Assembly (NCBI RefSeq): GCF_000330505.1
Contig: NW_004443763.1
Coordinates: 123,128-187,127 of the forward strand
DNA: 64,000 bases
Reading direction: 5' to 3'
Origin: Entamoeba invadens IP1
Taxonomy: Eukaryota; Evosea; Mastigamoebida; Endamoebidae
The notes under the pieces were generated by a model. That model saw only the letters and a list, made by a program, of their open reading frames with translations, was not told where the DNA came from and did not search any database. The stretch's first letter is position 1; each line of letters begins with the position of its first letter. Positions 42,269-55,607 of the stretch are shown piece after piece. A program made the position numbers and the translations under genes.

Positions 42269-44358
42269 TGTATTATTATAATTAAGTATTAAATCAAATT
42301 AAATACTATAAATTTTAATTCATTGTGTTGTTGTTTCAAAATATGACAATTTGGAACAATAATTGGTATGATTTTATTATAATAATTAAGTTAAGAATGG
42401 TTTTAAATAAACCAAACAATAATAAACTATAATAACAGAAATTTGAATATAATCAAGTCAACGTTTTAACCTTAGCAAGTCAACTGAATCAACTTTTTTT
42501 GTGGGAAGGTGAAATCTGGATAAAATTTATCTAGATCATATTTATTTTTAGAACAATTAAAAATAAATTCAAAACACAAAATCGATTAGTTTTCGCGCAA
42601 ACTACTGGTCTTTACAGACCCATGTTTCCTATTTTCCATGTGTTAAAAATAGTCAATACTTGCTGTTACGAGACATACACATTAATTTTCATGAGAGCGC
42701 TTCGATTTTTATCAATTTTTCATTATATAAATTGGTTTGTGACACACCGTTCTTAATTTAAGATCTTTTTAGTTCAAATACAAAAATAAAAAAAGTGACT
42801 TATTTTTAGTAAAAAAATCAAGGATATAAATTATCCAGTTTTCACTTCGTAAGGTTAATAGATTAATTATTTCAATATATTTTACTTTATTTAAAAAATT
42901 GGTTAAAAGAAAAAAAAACAATTCATTTGTTATAATCTTGTAAATACTATAAAAGAGTAAATGTTTTTTTAAATTGTAATCACAATCATTTTGTAATGGT
43001 AGTAAAATAATAATTATAACTAGATATTTAATTTAAAAATAGAGTCATTTGCTAAACGTTGTCTGGTCTGTAACAGTGTCTGCTGTTTTTTAGACCATTA
43101 TAAATGGAATATTTCGGGAATTTTTTAGAAAAACCCCAAAATCGTTGTTTCAATATTTTTCCCAGTTTTTTTTCATTTTTACCTAATTCCCGTTTTTTTT
43201 AAAACAAAAATCAATTATTTTTTGTCAAAAAGACAACGTTTATCGACTGAGATATTATTGTTTTACTAATTGTAATCATAAAATATTGTTTGACTAGTCA
43301 CTTATTTTTGAAACATTTTAGATTTGAAATTTAAAGAAAAAGTTCAAATTTACAAAAATATATAATTTATAAAATAAACCAAAATGGCACTTATGCCGTT
43401 TCAAAACAAAATAATTGTATACTATTGATTAATATAGTTATTTTAAATAAAAAATATATATTAAATTATAAAATAAATTGTTTCAAAAAAAAGAAAATGA
43501 ATTTTCGATTAATTAAAAATTGTTTGGAAAAGGTTGAAAACTTTTTAAACAAATAATATAATAATATAATTTATATTATTTCAATCTAATTATAAAAAAA
43601 ATAAAATAATATAATTTTAATTAATTTAACAATTTTAATGAAACTTTTCATTTTTTTATATTGTGAAACTAAATTCACAATAATAATAACGGATATTGAA
43701 TAATAAAAATTAATTATATTCTTAATTATAAAATAAAAATTTGAAGTATGTAATGAGGTTAATTTTTTATAATTAAAATTTTGTTGTTTTTTCGCTTTTA
43801 CTAAATAAATCACATTTTTAATAGAATTAACCAAAACATACTTACAAATAATTCCGGATTATCTTTAGACTTTGAATTTTGTTTTTTAAAAAAGACGGAA
43901 TTCACCAAATTCCATTTTACCAAATATACATAATAATTAACTATACTTAAATGATACAATAATTTTCAAAATTAATTGTTATTAATAAGATAATGAACGA
44001 AACAATAAGATATAGTACACTATTATTTTTCTTTAAATGATTTAGATGTCTCTAATGATTGAGCAGCAATTAAATAATTTGAAAAAAAAAATAAAACAAA
44101 AAAATTGAAACGCTTTTTCTGCAACCAATTTAATTCAAATGCTGTTTTAATTTTTTTATCAAAAATATACTCAATAATATAGTAATAAACCATATTAAAA
44201 ATAGTTCAAATAGAAGAGAAAAAAAATTGCATCCCAAAGCGCTTCGAAGTGCCGATCAAATACAAATTTTTAAAAAAATTTTTAAAAAATTTAGTTGTAC
44301 CCCCTCATTGATTTTTCAGTCGACTTGGCAATCTCGAAAATTGTATTATTACAAGCGT
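42269..44358. other. AT-rich intergenic stretch with one MITE candidate
   Basis: Other than the inverted-repeat element at 43038-43258, no gene or repeat can be supported. Confidence 0.5.
43038..43258. mobile_element. About 220-bp MITE candidate
   Basis: TAAACGTTGTCT at 43053-43064 is repeated inverted at 43231-43242, and looser similarity continues outward (AATAGAGTCATTTGC against AATATCTCAGTCGA). The AGAGTCATTT start recurs at 52413, suggesting two members of one family. No coding capacity. Confidence 0.5.
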
Positions 44359-45048
44359 ATGGCGACAACAACAGATTTTCAAATTGAGTCGATGACAAGC
44401 TGTGCACATCATCTTGTCAATTGTGACGGGTATTCATATAGTGCTCCGATGAACGTGGTGATCTATGACAAACCAAAGAAGACTGAAAAACGGAAGCGCG
44501 CGAGTGAGGACGCGTTCAAGAAGATGCGGAACTATCAGGTGTATCAAGAGGCGGTCTTTATCGCCCTTTTAAGCACTTTCTTCGAGATCGTCGTCCGCGC
44601 GCCGGTCAAAAAGTCGATAGTTTCCCTTCAACTTCTTCGCGTCGAGGTGATTAGAAGTCTCCGCGACGTCATTAACGTGAACGATTTTGTTATCTCGCGG
44701 TGCAAAGAGAAATACAAATTGGACATCAAAGACGGACTTCTGGAGAAAACGGCGAAACGAAGAACCGACACGAATCGAGTGTCCGAACTCCTCCACTTCC
44801 TGCAAGACGTGTTAAGAGAACTTGGCTTCGGATTTGTCTCGAAAGTCACTGACGGGAAGAACGGGGCCCAAGTCGTCGAAACCGTCTATGGCATTTTCGG
44901 GAACGGAATTGAATTGGATCAGAAAGACATCATTGAAAAGGGGAAGAAAATTAATGATTTCTTAAATAAACGACTTGGGGGGATGGCAAATCTGGTGCTC
45001 GAGAAGGAGAACGAGCAACTCAGGAACTTCATTTGGGGCAATAATTGA
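44359..45048 (+). CDS. Unassigned helix-rich protein, family member B
   Basis: The gene encodes 229 residues from ATG 44359 (the frame is open further upstream without an ATG in good context). The first 45 residues are polar. A basic KKTEKRKRASEDAFKKMRNY patch (about 45-63) precedes the shared core: YQEAVFIALLSTFFEIVV, SLQLLRVEVI, NDFVISRCKEKYKL, RVSELLHFLQDVLRELGFGF, SKVTDGKNGAQVVETV, and the C-terminal IIEKGKKINDFLNKRL...LVLEKENEQLRNFI. The same order of blocks occurs at 25405 and 55047. This copy is the best preserved and uses more G/C-ending codons, as expressed genes here do. There is no signal peptide or membrane helix. The basic patch could be a nuclear signal (inference). Function unknown. 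Confidence 0.75.
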   Translation: MATTTDFQIESMTSCAHHLVNCDGYSYSAPMNVVIYDKPKKTEKRKRASEDAFKKMRNYQVYQEAVFIALLSTFFEIVVRAPVKKSIVSLQLLRVEVIRSLRDVINVNDFVISRCKEKYKLDIKDGLLEKTAKRRTDTNRVSELLHFLQDVLRELGFGFVSKVTDGKNGAQVVETVYGIFGNGIELDQKDIIEKGKKINDFLNKRLGGMANLVLEKENEQLRNFIWGNN

Positions 45049-46821
45049 TAGTGTTTGGTGGAGTCTTGTTTGGTTTAATAGAATAAGGAAGATGGCGATT
45101 TGGTGTTGTTTGTTAAGAAGGATTGTTGTATTATTATACTTTATTTGATATATAATAGGAATTCAATCAAATCCAAAATTAGAAGTGAATGTGTAGACAT
45201 ATGCAAAGGTCAGATTTCTTAACTATTAATAATCAAATTATAGAACTGTGAACAATGAAACAAAACTGCATTAAGATGAGTAAAATAAGAGGATTTGTTG
45301 ATATATTAAAAATTGAATTGATATCGAATTTGAAAGTCGGGTATTTTGTATCAAGTGGTATTGTTATTAAGAACGACTAATTTAGATATTTAAATGTAAA
45401 TAATGGATATAACAAACTGAAGTCTGATTAACCATTTTTTGTTGTTTTAATAACAAAATTTGAATAAGTTGTATTGTTATAAACATTTTAATATTGCATT
45501 TGTTCCATTTCTCGTGTATGAATTTGTATTATTAGTCTAAATTTTGTTGTTTAACAATGTATCAGCCATTAGCGTTACATAAACTTAATCTTTATATACT
45601 TTATTTTGACCTTTTTTTAATATCAATTTTAAAAGTTCTAATAAAAATATTATCAACGAAATAATTTTAAATGAATTCTTCCACAAATATCGAAACTGTT
45701 TGAACTGTAAAATACAAAAGTATTGTGTTCATTTTTGTTGTTAAAATTAACAAACACAACAAAAAGTTAAATTTAAGTGTTATGGCCGCTTTATTCTGTG
45801 TTTGTTGGCTTACTTCGAAATTATTACAATTCAATAATTGTAAAAAAGACAGTTTTTAACAAAACTGAAAGAATTTTTTTTTCTCAAAAATCATTTTTTT
45901 ATTGTTTAAATACATTCAAACAACTAAGAAGCCTTTTGAAACAAAAAAAGACAATAATAAACATTCAACGTGTTTGTAATGAGAAAAAAACACAATATGA
46001 ATTTTAAGTCTATTACATATACACGAAAGATTATTTAGAACAAAAAAACTATAAAGTTATAGTAATTTATAGTTTGATATTTTTTTGTTTTTTGATTTTT
46101 TTTGAATTAAAAAAGCATTTAAATGATTTTTAAAAACTATTTTTATAGTTTACTTGTTAATTATTTATCTTTGAAGTGTAACTTACACTATAAATGATAT
46201 CGAAAAATTTTTTTATTTTTTGGTTTACAAACAAAGTAATTTTCAAGACAAGAAAACAACTTTTTTTCTTATTTTTATTTTTGTTTTTATAATAATTTGT
46301 CAGATATAAAAAAATGTCAAGCAACCTTTTCTATTAAAATTGACCATATAGTAACTTCTAAATTAATTGTTTATTTATTAAATAATGAAATATCAAACAG
46401 TCCTAAAAATGCATACTGAATGATACTTTATAATAAATTTATAATAAAAAAATCAGTGCTTAACATTTATTTCATTATTTTAATAATTTTTGAAATTGTT
46501 TTTTTTCAATCCATAAAAAAGCCATTTTAAGAACAATATTAGAAAAAAAACAGTTACTACAATTATTAATTTGCACTATTGACAAACAATTACTATTAAA
46601 ATAATTAATTAATAACTATTATTATAATTTAAATGATCATTATCAGCAAAATGGACTTCAAACTACCATAATAATTGTTCCTGTTCATCGTTTTTGGTGA
46701 AATTTCTTATTACAATATACTAATAAAATAAACCATTAATATATAATATGTCTTTGAACACTTAAAGACACCATGTGTGCTATTTTTGTACAACTTCCAA
46801 ACTTTAAAAGCCACAAATTGA
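45049..46821. other. AT-rich intergenic stretch
   Basis: No gene can be supported. A 76-codon frame at 45777-46007 is Lys/Phe/Asn-rich like random AT DNA. No repeat with clear ends was found. Confidence 0.5.
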
Positions 46822-48477
46822 ATGATAACTGAGAAGCCGGTCGTTGATTATCCCGAGCAAACTCCATCATTTGATGTTCAAGACACTTCTCCTGTATCTG
46901 ATAGTGAGACCTCATTGTTACAACAATCTTCTGATGAAAAGAAGAGTGAAACGAAACACATATCCACTTTCTCTGTGTTTCCTCTTGTAGTAAATGCAGC
47001 AGTTTGTTTTCTTCATTGGTTTCTGTACCTTCTTTGTAACAAACAACTGATCCAATAGATCGGAACGGGTGTCTTTGGACTACCATTGGCCTATTTTGAA
47101 GCCGGTGTATACCCAAGTCTCCTCATTTTAATATTGTTCTTTTTTTTAAACAATATCACTGCAGGGTATGTCCTGGAAGCACTCAGTCGGCTCAACGTCT
47201 TACCCTCAAAATTTTCAACGAAGTATATCTTTCCCGAAGTGACTCCACTCAATGAAAAAACACCTTTAGAAGACCAAAAGCAACACTTGGTTGACCAAAA
47301 ACTGAAGTATGAAGTTGTCGAGCAGAATTGTATAATAAAGAACACATACGGATACACAGAAATGGGTCTGCGCCTTGGTGGCTCTCCATTAAAAATCTTT
47401 TCCAATATGTGTATCATCTTAAACTGTTATGGTGGGCTCTGGGCGTATGTAGCAACGTGTGTCACGACATTTGTGACAGTGATTTGGATTATCGTTGGCG
47501 ATCAAGAGAAGTGTTCCAACTCGCAATATAAAAACCCATGGGAATGTCAAGTCACATATTATTGGTCGATCTTTGTGTACAGTGTTCTAGTGATACCGTT
47601 GAGTTTTCTCGATGTCGGTCGACAAGCCTTCATTCAGATTGCATTGACATTCATTCGATTCTTTTCGTTTGGTGTGATGGTGATCACATGTGTTGTTCAA
47701 ATCAGTATGACCGGCCCACTTGATGCCGAACGAAACGTCTTTGCGTTCTACTGGGATGGGTTTGGTACGATGTTCACACACACGGCCTTTGCATTTGTTG
47801 TCCAACACACTTTGCCTGCGCTCATTGGCCCTGTTAAAGGTGACAAGAAGAAAGTGCATTTTGCGATCTGTTCTGCACTAAGTATTGCGTCAGTCTTCTA
47901 TTTGCTTGTTGCGATTGTCTGTGCATACACTTTTAATGGGAAAGTAAAGACTCCAGTCACACTAAATTGGGCCAATTACACTGGAAGAGATGGTGGGTGG
48001 GGTGATGGGAAAGAGTTGTGGTTTGCTTATATCATCAAGTACTTGATTCTCTTCTTCCCAGTCCTCAATCTAACATCAACCTTCCCATTACTTTCAAATA
48101 CATTGGCCGCAAACATCGAAGATTTGTTCCCTCTTAAAGTCAAAAAGAGACATGGCAGATGGACTAAATTTGGGTCAAGAGCTATCGCTATATTCCCCCC
48201 TTTCATCCTCACAATGTTCAGTAGCTCTCTCAAAATCATTTTCGACGTCTCGGGAATCATCGCGTTCTTCTTGGCGTTCACATTGCCTTGCATCTATGTC
48301 TTCATGTCTCTCTACAGATTTAACAACATCAAAATGTGTCATCTGAGACCTAAAACCCCTTACACTAATTGGGTGACTTCAACACCGGTAGCTATTACTG
48401 CAGTCTTCTTTGTGACACTCACACTCTTTTGCGTGTCACTGTACTTCCTTATACAAAACATCGTTCTGTCATTTTGA
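46822..48477 (+). CDS. Transmembrane amino-acid transporter (AAAP/SLC38-like)
   Basis: Exons 46822-47001 and 47059-48477 give 532 residues. The 57-bp intron (GTTTGTTTTC...AATAG) splits the first helix. Splicing restores the family signature VNAA-IGTGVFGLPLAYFEAG. The N-terminal 45 residues are polar and cytosolic. About 11 membrane helices follow, with NCYGGLWAYVATCVTTF, WDGFGTMFTHTAFAFVVQHTLPAL, and the C-terminal IFDVSGIIAFFLAFTLPCIYVF typical of the AAAP superfamily. Members move amino acids by proton or sodium coupling across plasma or lysosomal membranes (family knowledge). Entamoeba takes up amino acids for energy, so several paralogues exist. Substrate is not predictable. The extra-long loop after helix 2 (NVLPSKFSTKYIFPEV) is notable. 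Confidence 0.9.
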
Positions 48478-48902
48478 TGAGATTTTGATTGATTTTGTTT
48501 TTCATTTTTCTTTTTTATTAAATAATTGTAATATTTTATTATATTTTATTATATTTTATTATATTTTATTATATTTTATTATATTTTATTAGTTGTCAAG
48601 TTAAACAAAATTTCTTTAGATTTAGTTCAAACTTCATTTCTCAAAAACACAGAAAAACGATTTTTTTTCTTACAGTCAAAATTTATAAAACGTTCATTCC
48701 AAAAATAGTAATCACGTAATAAACACTACTCTTTGTTATTTGACTGAACAGATTTGTTATTTTGAATATTATAATTAATAGTTATGATAAATCAATAATA
48801 AACTATAAATTAAAATAACGAAAACTACCATTCATCTTTTCTTGATTCCTCATACTCTGGACTATATAAGAACTGATGTATCTAAAAAATTTAGTCAAAG
48901 AA
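48478..48902. other. Intergenic spacer before the BRO1 gene
   Basis: This AT-rich spacer contains the decamer repeat at 48531-48590. Close to its end, ACTATATAAGAACTG (about 48861-48875) combines TATA-like and GAAC-like motifs 30-40 bases before the inferred start at 48903. Confidence 0.5.
48531..48590. repeat. Six tandem copies of ATATTTTATT
   Basis: A perfect 10-base minisatellite, six units, lies directly after the permease gene. It probably falls in the 3' flank and may vary in copy number. Confidence 0.95.
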
Positions 48903-51364
48903 ATGGAACATCAATTCATGCCTGATTTCCCAATAGTTTGTTTATTGATTAAATATAATAGGAATTGATTCTACACAAACAATGCTATACTTCCATATTC
49001 ATACTATAATTAACTATAATAATTAATAAGACTCAATGATAGGTCCCCATGCGTAAGTCCGATGCTGTGGATGTGACCTTTGCGTGCACGCAAGCCATGA
49101 ACGGATGTCTCTTAGAGAAGAATGCGTTATCTGCGCTTCAATCTTTAACATCTCTTCGCAAGGAAGCGACCTCACATGAATTCAGTCAAAGCCATCGTGA
49201 CGCGTGTTGGAAGTACATAGAGATACTCTCGCAGATCTGGTCGAAAGCACAAATCCACTTGAACTTTGTGTGGTACGACACTTACTTAGTCGACGACAAG
49301 AAACCTGTGAAGTACACGTCGTCCTCTTTAGACTTTGAGAAGGCGAATATCCTCTATAACATGGCATGTTCCGATATGGCCTTAGCCGCTTCGTTCACTA
49401 AAAGTTCCTCTGCGGACTCGTTGAAGTCTGCCGTCCAAATCTTCCAACAAGCTGCTGATGCGTACCAGAAGTGTCTTGATGCGTCTCAGATCAGTGCGCA
49501 GAACAAAGGCGATTTGAGTCCCAAACGACTGCAAACGTTAGTTACTATGGCGCTTGGCTGTGCTCATTTAGTGATGCACATCAATGCATCTACACAAGGG
49601 AAGAGTGAAGCAATTCAATTGAAATTGGCTGTTGGTGCAATGAATCAATTAAAACCAAGTGTGGAGGCGTTTAAAGCGTTTTACGGGCTCGGCGTGACGT
49701 ACAACTTCATCTCGAATTTTGTCGCAATCAAGAACTATGCGATATACTGCGCACAGAGTCTTGCGGCGGAACAGTGTGTGCCCAAATTGGAGTACGGAGA
49801 ACAGATTGCGCGACTCCAATTAGCCGTCCAGGCACTCGATAGAGCTGCGTCGATATCATATAACAGCGCGAGTAAAGGAGCTTTGAAGAAGATGCACACG
49901 GAGCTCAATGCGAGATTAAAAGAGGCGACGAAAGCGAATAATGACATTTATATGCAATCAATTCCAGACGAAAAGGCATTGGCGGCACTTCCTGAGATAC
50001 TCGCAGCGAAACCAATTGAGATGGAGAAGCTGCCGGATATCTTTGGATCGATTCTCCCTGCTAATATGAGTTCGGCGTTGAATGAATATAACAGCAAAGT
50101 TGGTGTTATAATGAACGATACACGAATGGTCTGCGGGACGAAGAACTCGGAAGGAGAGGCATTCTGTAAACAAGTCTGCGGGAACGGACAAATACCACAG
50201 GACTTGATGAACCGAATTGCACAGATAAACTCCACGAACGTCTGTGCGTCGATTTCAAGTCAACTGCCGGTCGTCAAGAAAATGGACTTGGAGACAGTCA
50301 CGTTGTTTGAAAAGGCAATAACGTCGCTCGACTCTGAAAATGCGGAGGAGAGAAGACTGAAAGGACAATACGGGTATCAATGGGTTAGAACGCCATCAGA
50401 ACAAGCGGCGTTGAATTACAGAAAGGACGCGGAGAAGTTCAGAATTGCACTGAAACAGGCGCAAGACATTGATAAGGAGATTGAGAGGAAATATGGAGTG
50501 ATTAATACACAAATGCAAATAGCACAATCTGCAAAGGCTACACCCCAAACAAATCCAGAGGAAGTTGTGAAGAAGTGGAAAGACATTGAAGAAAGAAGAA
50601 GAAAAGCACTGAATACGATGGAAGAAATCTATTTGAAGAACGAAAAGGATAAGATTAATGTCATTAAAGGAGGAAATGGAAGTCAAGCCGCTGTTCTCTC
50701 ATTATTGAACGAATTTAATGAACCTAAAGGACAGATCCAACAAACATTGTTTGACCAAGATATGCTTATTAAACAAAATAGAACGACAAGTTCAATCGAT
50801 GTGGCTGCTTTGAGAAACGCGTTGAACTCAATTGACGAAGTAATGAAAACATTGGAACAAAGTTTCCAATTCCATAAAGACGCACAAATCAAAATTGCTG
50901 AATTCCAAAGAACTTGCAACGAATTCCAAGAAAGTAGACAACAAGAAGCAATGAGAATGGTCCAACAACTCAGCAACGGAACAATTTATCAACAAGGCCA
51001 ACAACAAGCACAACAATTCACACCACATCAATTCCAAATTCCACAACAACAACAGCAGCAACAATATAAACAATACCCACAACAACAATACCAACAACAG
51101 AGTCAACAACAGTATAACCCAAATCCTTACGGTCAACAACAAACACAATTCAAAACTAACCCATACACCGTCGATACACAACAAAGACAAAATTCTTATG
51201 CTCAAGCCCCTCAACAGAACTATCAACAACAACAACCAACCTATGGACAAGCTCCTCAACCTTATGGACAACAACAACCACAACAACAATATGGACAATA
51301 CCAACAACCAGGTTATCAACCATATCAGCCGTACGGACAACAAGGTAATTTCCCGCACCTTTAA
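48903..51364 (+). CDS. BRO1/ALIX-type protein with Gln-rich tail
   Basis: I propose a tiny first exon, 48903-48935 (MEHQFMPDFPI), and a 107-bp intron (GTTTGTTTATTG...TGATAG). The main exon is 49043-51364, about 784 residues in all. Splicing gives FPIVPMRKSDAVDVTF, which fits the usual (I/V)P.K.S..VD start of BRO1 domains; the internal ATG 49049 would cut it. BRO1 domain: about 8-370, including the motif LDFEKANILYNMACSDMALA. A V-domain-like helical region follows (about 380-650). The tail (about 650-784) is Gln/Pro/Tyr-rich with YGQ and QPYGQQ repeats, a flexible prion-like or proline-rich partner region. ALIX/Bro1 proteins link ESCRT-I and ESCRT-III in multivesicular bodies; in E. histolytica an ALIX relative (EhADH) is an adhesin (known). 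It lacks a signal peptide. Confidence 0.88.
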
Positions 51365-54300
51365 AAGACAAAACTACGATAATCCACACTTTTTATTATT
51401 TATTTATTCGTTGTTAAATGACGAATATTTAATGCAATTTATATTATTACTACAAATACGGTATTATGTACTATTCTTATACTATTTATTTAAAGTTATT
51501 ATTTTAATAAATTAAAATCATTTTGATAGTTAAATAAATGCCAAGTTTAAATGTTCATTTACAATAAATAAGTATTATATTTTATACTTATTTTTTAAAA
51601 GTTTTTAAACATTTGAATGAATTTCATCATTGCGTTATTTTTTGTTTTATCAATTGTTTATTGCTATTTTTCGATTCATTTTTTATCACGTTAAAAAACT
51701 AAAAATAGAAAAATTTAATTCAATTTCAAAAGTTTATTTTAATTATAATGCGATATTTTTGTCGAATTGTTGGAGAATCAATTTTAAAAAACAAGAAAAT
51801 GGTTATTCATTTTTATTATTTTAAGCAATAGCACTCATTAGATTTAGAAGAAATTATAAACCAATTAATTGCATAAATACTGACACAAAAACAACAATAT
51901 TTAATAATTATATTTGCCTTGATTACAATTTGTATTTAAAAATTAAAGTTGTACATTTAAACAATTGTTTACACAATAATTATTATTGTTTCAAGGTTAT
52001 AATAAATTGTTTAAACGATACAAATAGATTTATAATTAATTGTTCAACCTTCATACAATTCACAATATAGGTTATTTTATAATATTACATACTTGTTATT
52101 CAACACAAAATAAGTTTTTTTGTTTATAGCTTAATTGTTATAAAAACTTTATTTTTTTAACTTTATCAATAGTCTAAGAATATTTATTAGTTTAAACAAA
52201 GTACCTAAGATATACTCAGACAACACATAAAAATAAAACAATTTGAACCAATTTGTTATTTTATAAATCAAATTTTTAGCTTGGGTCTTTGATCATTAAT
52301 TTAAAAGCTTTGATTACCGAAATAATTATAATCATATTTTTCATATCATTGTAAAACAATTGTGTTACATCAAATATACAAGTAATGTTATATTAAGCTT
52401 TACTAAATTTATTAGAGTCATTTTTTAGACATTGTGCCTGTTTTATATGGTAATAACTGCAATTTATTGGGAAAGTTTTTGAAACGCCAAAAACACATTG
52501 TTTAGGTTTATTTCCATTTTTTGAGTTTACCCCCATTTCCCAAAAATATATAATTTGTTGTGTTATTTTTTTCAAAATGTATTTATTAAAGACTGACTCT
52601 ATTTACTATTTAAATTATTTATTATAAAAAAATAACAAAAATGAAAAACGTAACATTTTACAAAATTATTTTATTATTGATAATATCATTGTTTTTTATT
52701 CAATTTTTAATTATTTGAGGGACAATTCTAGAAAAAAAAATTGAATTAATAAAAAAATGTATTTAATCTGTTCAAAATTACAATAGAAATATTAAATTGA
52801 TTTATTACATTTACATATTTTTTATTTTTATATAATTCCGTAATATTTATTCTCTCATTAATCAATGATTTGTTTACAATTCTGACTTTAAAACAATTTG
52901 AAAACAACTAAAAAATCTTTATTCAAAAAAAATTTAGATTCAGAATTTTTTTTTTGTATTAATAATTTATTGATGAACATTAAAATGTTTCAGTGATAAT
53001 TTAAAAAAACACAGTAAAGAATAAACCTGATTTGTATATTAAATAAAATTAAACCAATCAACTTATAAATTTTATTTGGGTATCATTTTACATTTTTACA
53101 GATCAGTATGATATTTTGAACATCAACAAATATCTTTAAAAGAATCAAACAAATTTGAGTAATTCTGATTATTTTGAAATGAAAAATGATTGTATTCTAG
53201 GCAATAATTAAAACAATGTATTGACTGGTATTTATTAAAAGAACTGCTTTTTATAATAAAAATATTATGATAAAATATAATATGTTTTTTTTGTTTATCA
53301 AAACCCACATTAGAAAACTCATTCACCAGAAAATAGTATTAGTATAGTTTTATGATTGTTTTTGTATAATTTCGTGTTTTGAACTTTTTAAAGACTTTGA
53401 TTTATAAATTGTTCATTAAAATTAATAATATATTAATTTATTCACATTTTAAGCTTGTATAATACTAAAATCATATATGTATAACAATTATCTTACTGTA
53501 TGACCATTTTCTTGTCTCAATTTATCAAAATATTTGCATAGAACTTGTTATTTATAATTAATTCTGTTTATTATTAAAATGGTTTGAAAAGTAATTATTT
53601 GTCTATAAATATTTAAATATATTATAAACAAGTAATAATCCCCACTAAACAATAAAAATATTAAAATTTGATAAGAAAAAATAATGTTTACTAATTAAAA
53701 TTAATAAAATACTCTATTTTGATTTCTCTGATACTCAATCCATTCTTAAGGACTTTTTATTAACAAAAGATGAATTATTATTTAATGGTGTTAACTTTAC
53801 ATTTATTAATTGTTAAATATTGTATTTTGTGTAAGTGTTTTTAAAGAAATCTTGTGTAATACAAACACTATACCTGTTGTAAAACTATCCACAAGATAAA
53901 GTAAAATTTAGAAATATTTTATAATTTTCGAAAAATACTCATATTTGATTAAAATTGTTTTTTTAAAAAAACAATTGTTGGTCGTAAACAAAACAAAAAA
54001 TTTCGAACCATTTAAAAAAACGTGTTTTATCCCAACAATTTGCCTTGTGGACTAGTTGTAAATATTAAGATTTTTTTAAAGGGTAAGGATTATTCTAAAA
54101 TCGGTATTCTATCTATTTAATTTACACAAATAAATAATTCACAACAAATTTAAATTTTAAAATAAACAATCAATTTAAAAAATATCGGAGATACTCACTT
54201 ACATGTATTAATATTTTAAAAATGGGTTTAAAAATCGAATATAATAATATAATAACATCAAATTATTTTTAAATAACTTTAAACAAAGTTGATTTTAACT

Positions 54301-55046
54301 TAATAAATAATTGTAAAGTTTTGATAATGCTCTTTTAATTTAAAACAACTAAAACTTTATATACACAAATTGTATTAGTGTTTTTACTGTTTGTATTTTA
54401 AACAATAACAGATAAAATTCTTTCAAAATGAGTATACCACACATAACTTATTTATATCATTTTTATTGTTACCCTTTTATAATAAACTCTTATAATTGAT
54501 GTTTATCTCAAATTTTGAAAATCAAACGTTTATAAATTTAATTTCAAAAAAATAAGTCATATGTAAATTTAATACCATATATTTTTATTGTAATCGCAAA
54601 CTGTTTTTATTTCATTAAATAATATAATGATCAAAACTACATGATGTAACAACAATAAAAAAACATTTTGAATCATTCCTCGATTAAGATTTAAAGTGTT
54701 TTTATTTGAATTATCATTTTTCATTTTTACTTAAATAGTTTTTATGTTCACTTTTTGCAAGTTCAACCTATCCCCAACCAATGTAAATGGTTTTACCTTT
54801 TATTGGTCTGTTATTAAAAAATCGAATTGAAACTTTTATTTATTTCGCAAAAAAATTGAATGTAAAAATAATTATTTATTTGTAAATAAAAATTTGTATT
54901 ATTTTTAGTGTTAATAATATTATTATATATTTATAATTAAAAAATTATATTCAATAATAAAATGTTAAAATCTAAAAAGTAAATAATAAATGCGAAGGGT
55001 TTCTTTGTCGCAAAGACAATAAGCAAATGGCTATTTTCGTCTTTTT
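51365..55046. other. 3.7-kb AT-rich intergenic stretch
   Basis: No gene, tRNA or conserved protein fragment is supportable in any frame. Short frames at 51630, 52393 and 53123 look random. One MITE candidate lies at 52413-52602. Confidence 0.55.
52413..52602. mobile_element. About 190-bp MITE candidate
   Basis: AGAGTCATTTTTTA near the left end matches the complement of the right end (AGAGTCAGTCTTTA on the opposite strand) with two mismatches. The left sequence resembles that at 43042. Weak but consistent with a two-member family. Confidence 0.4.
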
Positions 55047-55607
55047 TCAAAACCCAGTCAAAAGGAATTTTTCAATATTTACATCATTTTTTTCGACTAT
55101 GACAGTTTGCCCTCGGTTATTGTTGGTTGCGATGAGGTTGTTTAAATAAGAATTTATTAAAATTCCTTTTTGACCAATTGTATTTTTATTGAAAGAAAAT
55201 TTACCAAGTTGGAAGCTCTTAATGGTATCAAACTTCAACGAGTAGTTTTTTCCAGTTGAAACCTTTGTTTGGAAGTGATACCCAAGTTCAACAAGTATGT
55301 CAAGAAGAATGTGTATGTTCTCGACGATGCGATTGTTCTCGCCACGCCGAGTGATTGTCTTCATGGGGATGCCAATGGATGTCGCATAATTGTTATATTC
55401 TTTCATTCGTTGATGAACAAAATTGTCGATTTCGATGACATCATTGCCATTTTTTATCGTTTTGACACAAAGGAACTGACGCCCAGTTATTGCTCGCTTT
55501 TTTGGAAGCATCAGAGCGATCGAAAAATGTTTGTTAATAAGTGCAAGAAGAATTGCTTGTTGAGAGACCTGGTAAGTCTTTCTTTTGAATTGGTTGTCAT
55601 CTCTCAT
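55047..55607 (-). CDS. Unassigned helix-rich protein, family member C
   Basis: The gene encodes 186 residues from ATG 55605-55607. The shared core is clear: YQVSQQAILLALINKHFSIAL (about 12-32), RQFLCVKTI, NFVHQRMKEY, NRIVENIHILLDILVELGYHF, TKVSTGKNYSL, then GQKGILINSYLNNLI and a C-terminal VIVEKNDVNIEKFL. In the core it is closer to the gene at 44359 than to the one at 25405, but lacks the polar N-terminal 60 residues. There is no signal peptide or membrane helix. The gene is isolated, with 3.7 kb of empty DNA downstream and transposon remnants upstream. Function unknown; intactness of the frame argues that it is maintained by selection. Confidence 0.7.
   Translation of the reverse strand: MRDDNQFKRKTYQVSQQAILLALINKHFSIALMLPKKRAITGRQFLCVKTIKNGNDVIEIDNFVHQRMKEYNNYATSIGIPMKTITRRGENNRIVENIHILLDILVELGYHFQTKVSTGKNYSLKFDTIKSFQLGKFSFNKNTIGQKGILINSYLNNLIATNNNRGQTVIVEKNDVNIEKFLLTGF

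Noticed and set aside
50828..51358. 176-codon leucine-rich minus-strand frame
   Set aside because: It is the complement of the Gln-rich tail of the BRO1 protein (CAA read as TTG), not a gene.
51365..55046. CRISPR-like or tandem array in the long empty stretch
   Set aside because: Only scattered AT-rich repeats are seen, without regular spacing; a eukaryotic context makes CRISPR implausible.
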